64,000 nucleotides of DNA, taken from positions 26,539 to 90,538 of IMG/VR virus record IMGVR_UViG_3300042938_001544. One strand, written 5' to 3'. The DNA comes from a virus. Within the stretch, counting starts at the first letter, position 1, and each line of letters starts with the position of its first letter. Below the pieces are notes generated by a model. The model worked only from the letters and a program-made list of their open reading frames with translations, searched no databases and was not told where the DNA came from. Position numbers and translations under genes: made by a program. Positions 44,401-53,323 of the stretch are shown in pieces.

Positions 44401-47400
44401 GGTTCTTCAGGTTCTTCAGGAAGTAGTGGAAGTTCAGGTACAAGTGGTTCTTCTGGAACTTCAGGCTCATCAGGCTCATCAGGAACTGCGGGTAGTTCAG
44501 GTACGAGCGGAACGTCAGGTTCATCAGGAACAAGCGGAACGTCAGGGAGTTCGGGCTCAAGTGGTACATCTGGAACAAGTGGAACGTCAGGTTCTTCAGG
44601 GTCAAGTGGTACGAGTGGTATAAGCGGAACCTCAGGTACTAGCGGAACATCAGGTAGTAGTGGTAGTTCAGGTTCTTCTGGGTCAAGTGGTTCTTCAGGA
44701 ACTGCGGGCACATCAGGAAGTGCGGGAACAAGCGGAACTTCAGGTAGTTCAGGTTCAAGTGGTAGTAGTGGTTCTTCAGGAACTGCGGGTACATCAGGAA
44801 GTAGTGGAAGTTCGGGCTCGAGTGGTTCTTCAGGAACATCGGGTACAAGCGGAAGTTCGGGTTCATCAGGTTCTTCGGGGACTAGCGGAACTTCAGGTAC
44901 ATCAGGTAGTTCAGGTTCAAGCGGTTCATCAGGAACTAGCGGAACATCAGGTTCAAGTGGTTCTTCAGGTAGTTCAGGTTCAAGCGGAACATCAGGTTCT
45001 AGTGGTTCATCAGGAAGTAGTGGAAGTTCAGGGACTGCGGGTACATCAGGTAGTGCTGGTACAAGTGGAACATCAGGTTCTAGCGGTTCGTCAGGAAGTA
45101 GTGGAAGTTCAGGGACTGCAGGTACAAGTGGAACATCAGGTTCTAGCGGTTCTTCGGGTACATCAGGTTCAAGCGGTACATCAGGTTCAAGCGGTAGTAG
45201 TGGTTCTTCAGGTACTTCAGGAACAAGAGGTACGTCAGGTTCTTCAGGGACAAGTGGAACTAGCGGAACATCAGGAACTAGCGGAACATCAGGCTCAAGT
45301 GGTAGTAGTGGTTCATCAGGAACAAGTGGAACAAGTGGGTCTTCAGGTTCAAGTGGGAGTAGTGGTAGTTCGGGTTCATCAGGAACTGCGGGTACATCTG
45401 GCTCAAGTGGAACTGCGGGAACAAGCGGTTCGTCAGGTAGTTCAGGGTCTAGTGGTTCTTCAGGTTCAAGTGGAAGTTCGGGAGTAAGCGGTACGTCAGG
45501 AACTAGTGGAACATCAGGTTCGAGTGGTACATCAGGTACGTCAGGAAGTTCAGGGTCATCAGGTTCTTCGGGTAGTTCAGGCTCAAGTGGAACAAGTGGT
45601 TCATCAGGAACTAGCGGTACTTCAGGTTCAAGTGGTTCATCAGGAACCTCAGGTTCAAGTGGTTCGTCAGGTAGTTCAGGTTCAAGTGGAAGTAGTGGTT
45701 CATCAGGAACATCAGGAACTAGAGGTACGTCAGGGTCTTCAGGTACAAGTGGAACAAGTGGTTCATCAGGTACAAGTGGAACTTCAGGTTCTAGTGGAAG
45801 TAGTGGTTCGTCAGGTACATCTGGCTCAAGTGGGACTGCGGGAACAAGTGGTTCATCAGGAAGTTCAGGTTCAAGTGGTAGTTCAGGTTCAAGCGGTAGT
45901 AGCGGGTCGTCAGGCTCAAGTGGTACTTCAGGGACAAGCGGTTCATCAGGTAGTTCAGGTTCTAGTGGTAGTAGTGGAACTTCAGGAACAAGAGGTACGT
46001 CAGGTTCTTCGGGAACAAGTGGAACTAGCGGAACGTCAGGTTCAAGTGGTAGTAGTGGTTCTTCAGGAACATCAGGATTAAGTGGTACTTCAGGCACTAG
46101 CGGAACATCAGGTAGTAGTGGTTCTTCAGGTAGTTCAGGTTCAAGTGGAAGTTCGGGGGTAAGTGGTACATCAGGAACTAGCGGAACATCGGGCTCTTCA
46201 GGAAGTTCAGGTTCGAGTGGGAGTAGTGGCTCTTCAGGAACATCAGGTAGTTCGGGGTCAAGTGGTAGTAGCGGTTCATCAGGTACTAGTGGTAGTAGCG
46301 GTTCTTCAGGAAGTTCGGGTACATCAGGAACTAGAGGTACTTCAGGTTCTTCAGGAACAAGTGGAACTTCAGGATTAAATGGGACTGCAGGAACTAGCGG
46401 AACTTCAGGGTCAAGTGGTTCTTCAGGTACAAGTGGAACAAGTGGGTCTAGTGGTAGTTCAGGTTCAAGCGGTAGTAGCGGTTCATCAGGAACTAGCGGA
46501 ACGTCAGGTTCTTCAGGTAGTAGTGGTTCGTCAGGTTTGTCAGGTACAAGTGGAACATCAGGTTCATCAGGAAGTTCAGGTTCAAGTGGGTCTTCAGGAA
46601 GTTCAGGAACATCAGGTTCATCTGGTAGTAGTGGTTCTTCAGGTTCTTCGGGAACAAGTGGTTCTTCAGGTTCTAGTGGAACTTCAGGTACTAGAGGTAC
46701 GTCAGGTAGTTCAGGAACAAGTGGGACTTCAGGTTTAAGTGGAACATCAGGTACTAGCGGAACGTCAGGCTCAAGCGGTTCTTCAGGTTCAAGTGGTTCA
46801 TCAGGAACTGCGGGAACATCAGGTAGTTCAGGGTCAAGCGGCAGTAGCGGTTCATCAGGAACTGCGGGAACATCAGGTAGTTCAGGAACTAGTGGTTCTT
46901 CGGGTTCAAGTGGTAGTAGTGGTTCATCAGGTACGTCAGGGTCAAGTGGTTCTAGCGGTAGTTCAGGAACTTCAGGTACAAGAGGTACTTCGGGGTCAAG
47001 TGGTACTAGTGGTGTGAGCGGTACATCAGGTACTAGCGGAACATCAGGTACTAGCGGAACATCAGGAAGTAGTGGTTCTTCAGGAAGTTCAGGTTCAAGT
47101 GGTGTAAGTGGTACTTCAGGGACTGCTGGTACATCAGGAAGTAGCGGGTCATCAGGTTCAAGTGGTTCTTCAGGTTCTTCAGGAAGTTCAGGTTCTAGTG
47201 GAACTTCAGGTACATCAGGTTCGAGTGGTAGTTCGGGTTCTAGCGGTAGTTCGGGGATAAGTGGAACATCAGGAACATCAGGTTCATCTGGTAGTAGTGG
47301 TTCTTCAGGTTCTAGTGGAACTTCAGGTACTAGAGGTACGTCAGGTAGTTCAGGAACAAGTGGGACTTCAGGTTTAAGTGGGACTGCGGGAACTAGCGGA

Positions 47401-50400
47401 ACGTCAGGTTCAAGTGGTAGTTCAGGTTCAAGCGGTTCTTCAGGAACTGCGGGAACATCAGGTAGTTCAGGGTCAAGTGGTAGTAGCGGTTCATCAGGAA
47501 CAAGTGGAACGTCAGGTTCTTCGGGTAGTAGTGGTAGTTCAGGTTCTTCGGGTTCAAGTGGGACATCGGGTACTAGAGGTACTTCAGGTTCATCAGGAAC
47601 TAGCGGAACATCAGGTTCTTCAGGAACTAGCGGAACATCAGGAAGTAGTGGTTCTTCAGGAAGCTCAGGTTCATCAGGAAGTTCAGGCTCATCAGGAACT
47701 TCAGGTGTTAGCGGTTCTTCAGGAAGTTCAGGTACAAGTGGTTCTTCAGGGTCAAGTGGTTCATCAGGAAGCTCAGGTGTTAGTGGTTCTTCAGGTAGTT
47801 CAGGTTCATCAGGAACTAGCGGAACATCAGGTTCTTCAGGTAGTTCAGGAAGTTCAGGTTCAAGCGGAACATCAGGTACTAGAGGTACTTCAGGTTCTTC
47901 AGGAACTGCGGGTACGAGTGGGGTTAATGGAGCTTCATCATGTATCACATGGTTATCAGATACTTCGAATACAACTATACCAGCATCAACTCGTATTTCT
48001 TACGGACCTGTAAACGTTATTAATAGTTTAAACACAATATACGTAAATAAAACATCATATAATCCTAGTGTTGATACATCGGCTTGGTGGACAGGGTTAC
48101 AAAACTACGTAACTGCAAATGGTGCGGGTAGTGCTTATATAACAGTTGTTGAAGTTGAAACAGGATTGGTTGGGATATATACCGTAAACTCAGTTTCATT
48201 AGCGGGCAATGTTTACACAGTGTCTGTGGCGGTTAATAGTGGAGGTGTTAGTTCATGGACAAACAATTATAATCATTGTATAAATTGGGTTGGAAGTGGT
48301 AAATCAGGGACAAGTGGAACATCGGGAACTAGAGGTACTTCAGGTTCATCAGGAACTAGCGGAACATCAGGAACAAGTGGTTCAAGCGGTTCTTCGGGAA
48401 GTTCAGGTTCAAGTGGTTCTTCAGGAAGTTCAGGTTCAAGCGGTTCTTCAGGAACTTCAGGTACAAGTGGTTCTTCAGGGTCAAGTGGTTCTTCAGGAAC
48501 TTCAGGTGTTAGCGGTTCTTCAGGAAGTTCAGGTACAAGTGGTTCTTCAGGTAGTTCAGGTTCAAGTGGAAGTAGCGGTAGTTCAGGAACTAGTGGAATT
48601 TCAGGTTCAAGTGGTAGTTCAGGTTCATCAGGTTCAAGTGGAAGTTCAGGTTCATCAGGAACAAGTGGAACATCGGGTTCAAGTGGTAGTTCAGGAAGTT
48701 CAGGTTCAAGTGGAACATCGGGTACTAGAGGTACTTCAGGTTCTTCAGGAACATCAGGTACAAGTGGAACGTCAGGAAGTTCAGGTTCAAGCGGTTCTTC
48801 AGGAACTAGCGGAACATCAGGTAGTTCAGGTTCATCAGGAACGTCAGGTTCAAGTGGTTCTTCAGGTAGTTCAGGTTCAAGTGGTTCGTCAGGAACTGCG
48901 GGTACGTCAGGAGTTTCAGGAGCATCGGGCGTTTCAGGAACAAGTGGGACATCAGGAAATTCAGGGTCAAGCGGTACTAGCGGAACTTCAGGAAGTTCAG
49001 GTTCATCAGGAAGTTCAGGTTCAAGTGGTACTAGCGGAAATTCAGGTTCATCAGGAAGTTCAGGTTCAAGTGGTTCTTCAGGTAGTTCAGGAAGTAGTGG
49101 TACATCAGGTAGTTCAGGAAGTAGCGGTACATCAGGTAGTTCAGGTTCTTCAGGAAGTTCAGGAACATCAGGTACTAGAGGTACTTCAGGTTCTTCAGGA
49201 ACATCAGGAACAAGTGGAACATCAGGTTCATCGGGCTCATCAGGAAGTAGCGGCTCATCAGGGTCTTCAGGAACAAGTGGAGTATCAGGTTCATCAGGTT
49301 CATCAGGTTCATCAGGTTCATCAGGTTCATCAGGTTCAAGTGGTACTAGCGGAAATTCAGGTTCATCAGGAAGTTCAGGAAGTAGTGGTTCTTCAGGTTC
49401 AAGTGGAACATCGGGTACTAGAGGTACTTCAGGTTCGTCAGGTACTTCAGGTACTTCAGGTTCGTCAGGAACAAGTGGTATTACCGCAAATGATGGGTCA
49501 AACTCAGGTAGATGGGAATATAAAGGAGTTGGGGTTGGGTTGGACCCATTAGCAACACGTTTCGCGACAAGTAATGCAACTCAAGGGTTATATAACAATT
49601 TGACAATTAATGTATTAGACTATGCTGGGACTAATTATACAAATTGGTTTAAAGCTCTTGCGTTAGTTGTTGGATTAGGTAATAAAGTATTTTTCCAAGT
49701 AACTAAATTAGGGGATAATTCTAATATTGCAATTTATGAGATAACAACCATAGTTGATAACACTACATGGTTTGATATTAACTTTTCTTCAAGTTTAGTT
49801 GGAAGTGGTGTGTTAACCAGTGGTGATGTATGTACAATTTCATGGGTTTATAATGGTAAATCGGGAACAAACGGAACTTCAGGTTCAAGTGGAACATCGG
49901 GTACTAGAGGTACTTCAGGTTCATCAGGAACTAGCGGAACGTCAGGAACAAGTGGTTCATCAGGAAGTTCAGGAAGTAGCGGTTCTTCAGGAAGTTCAGG
50001 AACATCAGGTACTAGAGGTACTTCAGGTTCTTCAGGAACATCAGGAACAAGTGGAACATCAGGTTCTTCGGGTAGCTCAGGTAGTTCAGGAAGTTCAGGT
50101 TCATCAGGAAGTTCAGGTTCAAGCGGATTGACGGGTGTTGCAGGAACTTCAGGTACATCAGGTGGTGGTGGTGGTTCCATTGCGATTTACGATGAGGGTA
50201 CTTTAGTAACATCAAGTGCGGTTAGTTTAAATTTTGCGGGTACTTGTATAACGGCGGTTGATGATGGTGGTGGAGCAATTACCGTTGGAATTGACTGCTC
50301 AAAGATATATGTAATTGCTTCAACTTCAGCAACCATTGGTGACTTTCAAGTGAATGAATCTCTCGACAATTATCGTATTGGAGACTCGGCTTGCGGATGG

Positions 50401-50817
50401 AATGGATGTGAATGGACTGTCTTAAGTCCAATAGTTAGTGGTGTTGGGACTCCATTCCCCACTCAGAATGGTTCTTGTGCAATTCCTAATCTATACGATA
50501 CGTCGGTACCACCATTTAAAATAAATCTTTGTGGTCATGTATTTTGCGATACCGCAGTAGGTGCTGACCAGGTGGGTGTGAGTGTATCGTGGGTTAAATG
50601 TTCAGAGTTAAGTCAGATTGGGGTGTCACAACCTACTATAATTTTCGAAGATGTATATAATTATAATCCAAATACCAAGTCCGTATGTATTGGGTCACAA
50701 GTTACATATTATGACCCAATATCTCAATGTGACGGTATGTTTATTGTTGGTATTAGTAGTCGTCTAGCTACCCCAAATAAAGTTCGATTTACTTGGACAC
50801 TCTCAATACTATATTAA
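41464..50817 (+). CDS. Giant collagen-like tail fibre 2 with globular islands
   Basis: The 3117-residue protein begins MANEFIARNGV, a start I associate with fibre proteins of Bacteroidota phages. A beta domain follows (YLIEGSSNAPFSVTLP, VVKNTGSATITVN, IDGSTTKTLT). Gly-X-Y triplets of Ser/Thr run from residue 107 to 2156, then 2279-2672 and 2798 to about 2898. Two globular islands interrupt them (2157-2278 and 2673-2797), and each ends in a Cys-x-x-Trp-x-x-x-Gly-Lys-Ser pattern. The triplet part has no Asp; about 18 GTR triplets are its only regular charge. The 220-residue C-terminal head contains several Cys. The islands and head are likely receptor-contact sites. Confidence 0.88.
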   Translation: MANEFIARNGVKSLGGVTVPYKSVSSAYSVSTDDYLIEGSSNAPFSVTLPTSVGISGKIYVVKNTGSATITVNTTSSQTIDGSTTKTLTTDNSLYVQSNGTGWLIIGINGTSGTSGTSGSSGTSGSSGTSGTSGSSGSSGSSGTSGTSGSSGSSGSSGSSGSSGSSGTSGTSGSSGSSGSSGTAGTSGSSGSSGSSGLSGTSGTSGSSGSSGSSGTAGTSGSSGSSGSSGTSGSSGSSGTAGTSGSSGSSGSSGSSGTSGSSGSSGTSGTSGSSGTAGTSGSSGVSGTSGTSGSSGSSGSSGTSGTGGTSGSSGTSGSSGSSGSSGSSGTAGTSGSSGSSGTSGSSGTSGSSGTSGTSGSSGTSGTSGSSGTSGTSGSSGSSGSSGSSGSSGTAGTSGSAGTSGTSGSSGSSGSSGTSGSSGTSGSAGTSGTSGTSGSSGTSGTSGSSGSSGSSGSSGSSGSSGTAGTSGSSGTSGTSGSSGSSGSSGVSGTSGTSGSSGSSGSSGSSGSAGTSGTSGSSGSSGSSGTSGTSGSSGTAGTSGSSGSSGSSGTSGSSGSSGSSGSSGTSGTSGSSGSSGSSGTSGTSGTSGSSGTSGTSGSSGTAGTSGSSGSSGSSGSSGSSGSSGTSGTSGSSGTSGTSGSSGSSGSSGSSGTSGSSGTSGTSGSSGTSGSSGTSGSSGSSGSSGSSGSSGTSGSTGTSGTSGTSGSSGTAGTSGSSGSSGSSGSSGTSGTSGSSGTSGSSGSSGTSGTRGTSGSSGTSGTSGTSGSSGSSGSSGTAGTSGSSGTAGTSGSSGSSGSSGSSGSSGSSGTSGTRGTSGSSGTSGTSGSSGTSGTSGSSGISGVNGTNGTSGSSGSSGSSGTSGSSGTSGSSGSSGSSGSSGSSGTSGSSGTSGTRGTSGSSGTSGTSGTSGTSGSSGSSGSSGSSGTAGTSGSSGSSGSSGTSGSSGSSGSSGSSGSSGTSGTAGTSGSSGSSGTSGSSGSSGSSGSSGSSGTSGSSGTSGSSGSSGTAGSSGTSGTSGSSGTSGTSGSSGSSGTSGTSGTSGSSGSSGTSGISGTSGTSGTSGSSGSSGSSGSSGSSGTAGTSGSAGTSGTSGSSGSSGSSGSSGTAGTSGSSGSSGSSGSSGTSGTSGSSGSSGSSGTSGTSGTSGSSGSSGSSGTSGTSGSSGSSGSSGSSGTSGSSGSSGSSGSSGTAGTSGSAGTSGTSGSSGSSGSSGSSGTAGTSGTSGSSGSSGTSGSSGTSGSSGSSGSSGTSGTRGTSGSSGTSGTSGTSGTSGTSGSSGSSGSSGTSGTSGSSGSSGSSGSSGSSGTAGTSGSSGTAGTSGSSGSSGSSGSSGSSGSSGVSGTSGTSGTSGSSGTSGTSGSSGSSGSSGSSGSSGTSGSSGTSGTSGSSGSSGTSGSSGSSGSSGSSGSSGSSGTSGTRGTSGSSGTSGTSGSSGTSGTSGSSGSSGSSGTSGSSGTAGTSGSSGSSGSSGSSGSSGSSGSSGSSGTSGTSGSSGSSGSSGSSGTSGTRGTSGSSGTSGTSGTSGSSGSSGSSGTSGLSGTSGTSGTSGSSGSSGSSGSSGSSGVSGTSGTSGTSGSSGSSGSSGSSGSSGTSGSSGSSGSSGSSGTSGSSGSSGSSGTSGTRGTSGSSGTSGTSGLNGTAGTSGTSGSSGSSGTSGTSGSSGSSGSSGSSGSSGTSGTSGSSGSSGSSGLSGTSGTSGSSGSSGSSGSSGSSGTSGSSGSSGSSGSSGTSGSSGSSGTSGTRGTSGSSGTSGTSGLSGTSGTSGTSGSSGSSGSSGSSGTAGTSGSSGSSGSSGSSGTAGTSGSSGTSGSSGSSGSSGSSGTSGSSGSSGSSGTSGTRGTSGSSGTSGVSGTSGTSGTSGTSGTSGSSGSSGSSGSSGVSGTSGTAGTSGSSGSSGSSGSSGSSGSSGSSGTSGTSGSSGSSGSSGSSGISGTSGTSGSSGSSGSSGSSGTSGTRGTSGSSGTSGTSGLSGTAGTSGTSGSSGSSGSSGSSGTAGTSGSSGSSGSSGSSGTSGTSGSSGSSGSSGSSGSSGTSGTRGTSGSSGTSGTSGSSGTSGTSGSSGSSGSSGSSGSSGSSGTSGVSGSSGSSGTSGSSGSSGSSGSSGVSGSSGSSGSSGTSGTSGSSGSSGSSGSSGTSGTRGTSGSSGTAGTSGVNGASSCITWLSDTSNTTIPASTRISYGPVNVINSLNTIYVNKTSYNPSVDTSAWWTGLQNYVTANGAGSAYITVVEVETGLVGIYTVNSVSLAGNVYTVSVAVNSGGVSSWTNNYNHCINWVGSGKSGTSGTSGTRGTSGSSGTSGTSGTSGSSGSSGSSGSSGSSGSSGSSGSSGTSGTSGSSGSSGSSGTSGVSGSSGSSGTSGSSGSSGSSGSSGSSGTSGISGSSGSSGSSGSSGSSGSSGTSGTSGSSGSSGSSGSSGTSGTRGTSGSSGTSGTSGTSGSSGSSGSSGTSGTSGSSGSSGTSGSSGSSGSSGSSGSSGTAGTSGVSGASGVSGTSGTSGNSGSSGTSGTSGSSGSSGSSGSSGTSGNSGSSGSSGSSGSSGSSGSSGTSGSSGSSGTSGSSGSSGSSGTSGTRGTSGSSGTSGTSGTSGSSGSSGSSGSSGSSGTSGVSGSSGSSGSSGSSGSSGSSGTSGNSGSSGSSGSSGSSGSSGTSGTRGTSGSSGTSGTSGSSGTSGITANDGSNSGRWEYKGVGVGLDPLATRFATSNATQGLYNNLTINVLDYAGTNYTNWFKALALVVGLGNKVFFQVTKLGDNSNIAIYEITTIVDNTTWFDINFSSSLVGSGVLTSGDVCTISWVYNGKSGTNGTSGSSGTSGTRGTSGSSGTSGTSGTSGSSGSSGSSGSSGSSGTSGTRGTSGSSGTSGTSGTSGSSGSSGSSGSSGSSGSSGSSGLTGVAGTSGTSGGGGGSIAIYDEGTLVTSSAVSLNFAGTCITAVDDGGGAITVGIDCSKIYVIASTSATIGDFQVNESLDNYRIGDSACGWNGCEWTVLSPIVSGVGTPFPTQNGSCAIPNLYDTSVPPFKINLCGHVFCDTAVGADQVGVSVSWVKCSELSQIGVSQPTIIFEDVYNYNPNTKSVCIGSQVTYYDPISQCDGMFIVGISSRLATPNKVRFTWTLSILY
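41782..50160 (+). repeat. 9-bp-phased Gly-X-Y coding repeat, 7.6 kb in three blocks
   Basis: Triplet repeats at 41782-47934, 48298-49479 and 49855-50160, broken by two non-repetitive islands (47935-48297 and 49480-49854). A block encoding GTRGTSGSSGT recurs about 18 times. Confidence 0.92.
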
Positions 50818-50820
50818 AAT

Positions 50821-50850
50821 AAAAAAGGGAGTCGTTTGACTCCCTTTTTT
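50821..50850. terminator. Bidirectional intrinsic terminator
   Basis: A 13-bp stem (AAAAAAGGGAGTC / GACTCCCTTTTTT) with a GTTT loop between convergent fibre 2 and the minus-strand glycosylation operon. Confidence 0.93.
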
Positions 50851-51220
50851 AATATTCCTTGTATGACTTCTCTTCAACAAAAAGAGACCCATATTTTAAA
50901 TTAATCTCTTTCTTTAATTCTGCTCGTTTATCGTTTGTTACATAAACGGACCGAGCTAATTCTATGAATTCGGTGTCAAATACCTTATCTCTTTCTTTAT
51001 CTCTAATAAGGTCTTCAATATCCCAAAGACGTTCATTAACCAATAATAGATTATAAAAATCATCTGATTCAATTTTTAATTGATTAAATACAACATCATA
51101 TAGATAATCGTATTCTGTAATAACATTAAAAAGTTTACCTTTATCTGTTATATTATTTTTTTTAATTCTTAGGATAGTTAATTTGTCAACTATTTCCCCA
51201 ATTGAAACTTCTATATTCAT
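50849..51220 (-). CDS. DUF6165-like protein, glycan-operon associated
   Basis: The 123-residue protein matches a family often found in lipopolysaccharide clusters: VSIGEIVDKLTILRIKKNNI, then GKLFNVITEYDYL near the start, and a helical rest (NERLWDIEDLIRDKERD, SVYVTNDKRAELKKEIN). This is the DUF6165 pattern, whose function is unknown, though members sit beside glycosyltransferases. Its ATG shares a base with the end of the glycosyltransferase fusion gene. It is the last gene of the ten-gene operon. An accessory role in glycan assembly is inferred. Confidence 0.75.
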   Translation of the reverse strand: MNIEVSIGEIVDKLTILRIKKNNITDKGKLFNVITEYDYLYDVVFNQLKIESDDFYNLLLVNERLWDIEDLIRDKERDKVFDTEFIELARSVYVTNDKRAELKKEINLKYGSLFVEEKSYKEY

Positions 51221-53322
51221 TATAATAAATGTTGTATTCTGTCAATAACCATTTGAGAGGTTATCGATTTATGGCATTCAAACTGTCTTTCTGTTCCTTT
51301 ATGTTCAGGACACCAATTCCAATCACCCTTATCAAATTTAAACATTGGATTATTCCAACACCCGTTACAAACTGATGGGTTAGTGATTCTTGTGCAATTA
51401 GAAGTAAACTCATGGTCAGGTTCGGTAAAGTTAGAAATCATAACAACATGTTTTCCTAATGCCCATGTCAACCAAGATAATCCACTTGATAAACCAATAA
51501 AGAACTCACTATGATGAATACAATTCATTGTGTTCTCAATTGACGTGTCCTTTAGTTTTGTCACACCATCCATTCGGTCACTTTCTTTAGATACATTAAT
51601 GACCCTATATCCTTTAGATACTAAGTAATCAATTAGTTCCCTCCACCCATTAGGATTATTCCAATACTTAACTCCCGCGGTTGATTCATTTGCAATCGTA
51701 ATATACTTTTCCGTAAATGGTCGTTCTGATGGAATAAAATCAATGTTTGGTTTAATTTCGTTAAACTCTAAACCAATAATATTTGTTATTGCTTTTTGTA
51801 ATGGGATTGTATTTGGTAATTCGGGTTCTTTATTTGTATCATAGAACCACCCAATTGTATACATACCAATTAAATCATGAACCGTACTTCCTGGTGAAAC
51901 AAACTCAATCTCAGAGTAAGATTTTTCAAATAACTTATTCCAAAATGTTGAAACAATAACATGACAATTGTGTTTCTTCTTAAATTCTAAAACATATGGT
52001 ATCCAAGCAATACTATCCCCAAGAGAACGAGAATCGAATGAAATGAATACTCTTTTGTTAATAAAATTTGGTTTATATTCATAAATTAATTCCTCACCAT
52101 CAAGAACTTTAACATCCCAATCAGTATAATACTGTCTAGATAGTTTAGTCCACATATTTGGTTTTAACTCGGTTGAGTAGTATAAATTTTCTTTATCATA
52201 AAATTGTACTTTGTATGACTTTACGCCAGAACCTTTAATTTCTAAAAAAGGATTATTGACGAAATGTATAACACAATCAATATCTTCTTCAACAACAGGT
52301 ACAAATTTTTCTGTATTTTCAATATTATCAACTAATAATTCTTTTGTATCATTTGAGTTATATTCTTTTTTAATTAATTTAGTTACTTCATACATTTTTA
52401 ACATACGCTCACAAATTACCAACCAATCAAATTTTTCTCTATTCTTCAGTGTTTGGGACACATAAAAATTATAATTATTAATAATATCTTGTATTCCGTT
52501 TATGACAGAATTAGTGTTAAGTTCACAAACAATCATACCTTTAATTTTTTGGGTACCACTATAAGTACCAACAATTGGTATTCCACAAGAAATTGCTTCA
52601 AGTAATGTTAAATTAGGATGACCCGCCTCTAAACAAGATGGGTGTAGAAAAATTGAATGCGATTTGTATAATTCTAATATCTCATCCTCATTTGGATTTG
52701 TTAATAATAGTGTTAACTTATCATATTCTAATAAGTCTTTGTGGTGTTCAAAAAAGTTATGGTTATTTTCAGGGCCAGCAATTGTTATTGGTAACCCCAA
52801 TGACTTAGCCGCTTCAATAGCATATCTAAATCCTTTTCTATCGTAAGACGAGTCTCCTCCAATACCGTTGTTCGCTAAACACAATAATTTATGTTCCGTT
52901 CGATAAGGTTGGTCTACTTTAAAGAATTTAGTATCAACTCCGTGAGATAAATAAAATAATTTATCAGTCTCACTAAAGTAATCCACTAAGAACTCCGCAT
53001 GACAAAATGAAATAACAGACTTTTGGATTGCTTCTAAATTTTGTTGATAGTTAAATGAATCTTTACCATTATACACAACATGATGGTCGTGTAATGAAAA
53101 AATGTAAGGTATACCTCGTTCATACGCTTCAATAGCTAAATTTGCGATATGAATGTGAACAATATCGGTATTGTTAATGTCAACCCCATTTAAATACTTT
53201 ATATCAGAAATATGACCTAATGAGTTTAAATGGTTATTGTAGTTAAAAATTATCTTTTCAACGGCACCCCATCCATTTGGGGGTATGGAAATAATTCCTG
53301 GTGTTACTTGTGTTATATTCAT
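51220..53322 (-). CDS. GT4-TibC-like O-glycosyltransferase fusion
   Basis: The 700-residue protein joins two enzymes. Residues about 1-310 form a GT4 unit (VTPGIISIPPNGWGAVEKI, IFLHPSCLEAGHPNLTLLEAISCGIP with the E-x7-E site). Residues about 340-700 match the autotransporter O-heptosyltransferase family (TibC/BAHT): a beta-domain with KSYKVQFYDKENLYYSTELK, then FISFDSRSLGDSIAWIPYVLEF, IVSTFWNKLFE and SSGLSWLTWALGKHVVMI. The end carries the iron-finger cysteines at 652, 655, 671 and 683 (VCNGCWNNP, DWNWCPEHKG, FECHKSI). TibC-type enzymes transfer heptose to Ser of Ser-rich repeat surfaces. The adjacent fibre gene makes exactly such a surface. Confidence 0.85.
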   Translation of the reverse strand: MNITQVTPGIISIPPNGWGAVEKIIFNYNNHLNSLGHISDIKYLNGVDINNTDIVHIHIANLAIEAYERGIPYIFSLHDHHVVYNGKDSFNYQQNLEAIQKSVISFCHAEFLVDYFSETDKLFYLSHGVDTKFFKVDQPYRTEHKLLCLANNGIGGDSSYDRKGFRYAIEAAKSLGLPITIAGPENNHNFFEHHKDLLEYDKLTLLLTNPNEDEILELYKSHSIFLHPSCLEAGHPNLTLLEAISCGIPIVGTYSGTQKIKGMIVCELNTNSVINGIQDIINNYNFYVSQTLKNREKFDWLVICERMLKMYEVTKLIKKEYNSNDTKELLVDNIENTEKFVPVVEEDIDCVIHFVNNPFLEIKGSGVKSYKVQFYDKENLYYSTELKPNMWTKLSRQYYTDWDVKVLDGEELIYEYKPNFINKRVFISFDSRSLGDSIAWIPYVLEFKKKHNCHVIVSTFWNKLFEKSYSEIEFVSPGSTVHDLIGMYTIGWFYDTNKEPELPNTIPLQKAITNIIGLEFNEIKPNIDFIPSERPFTEKYITIANESTAGVKYWNNPNGWRELIDYLVSKGYRVINVSKESDRMDGVTKLKDTSIENTMNCIHHSEFFIGLSSGLSWLTWALGKHVVMISNFTEPDHEFTSNCTRITNPSVCNGCWNNPMFKFDKGDWNWCPEHKGTERQFECHKSITSQMVIDRIQHLL

Positions 53323-53323
53323 A

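Noticed and set aside
41745-47948. A 2067-codon open frame on the minus strand across fibre 2
   Set aside because: Same compositional artefact; it ends where the repeat begins and starts where it is broken by the first island.
33820-50160. CRISPR-like or satellite DNA reading of the repeats
   Set aside because: The units are 9-bp protein-coding triplets with synonymous variation and no spacers; they keep the reading frame for thousands of bases.
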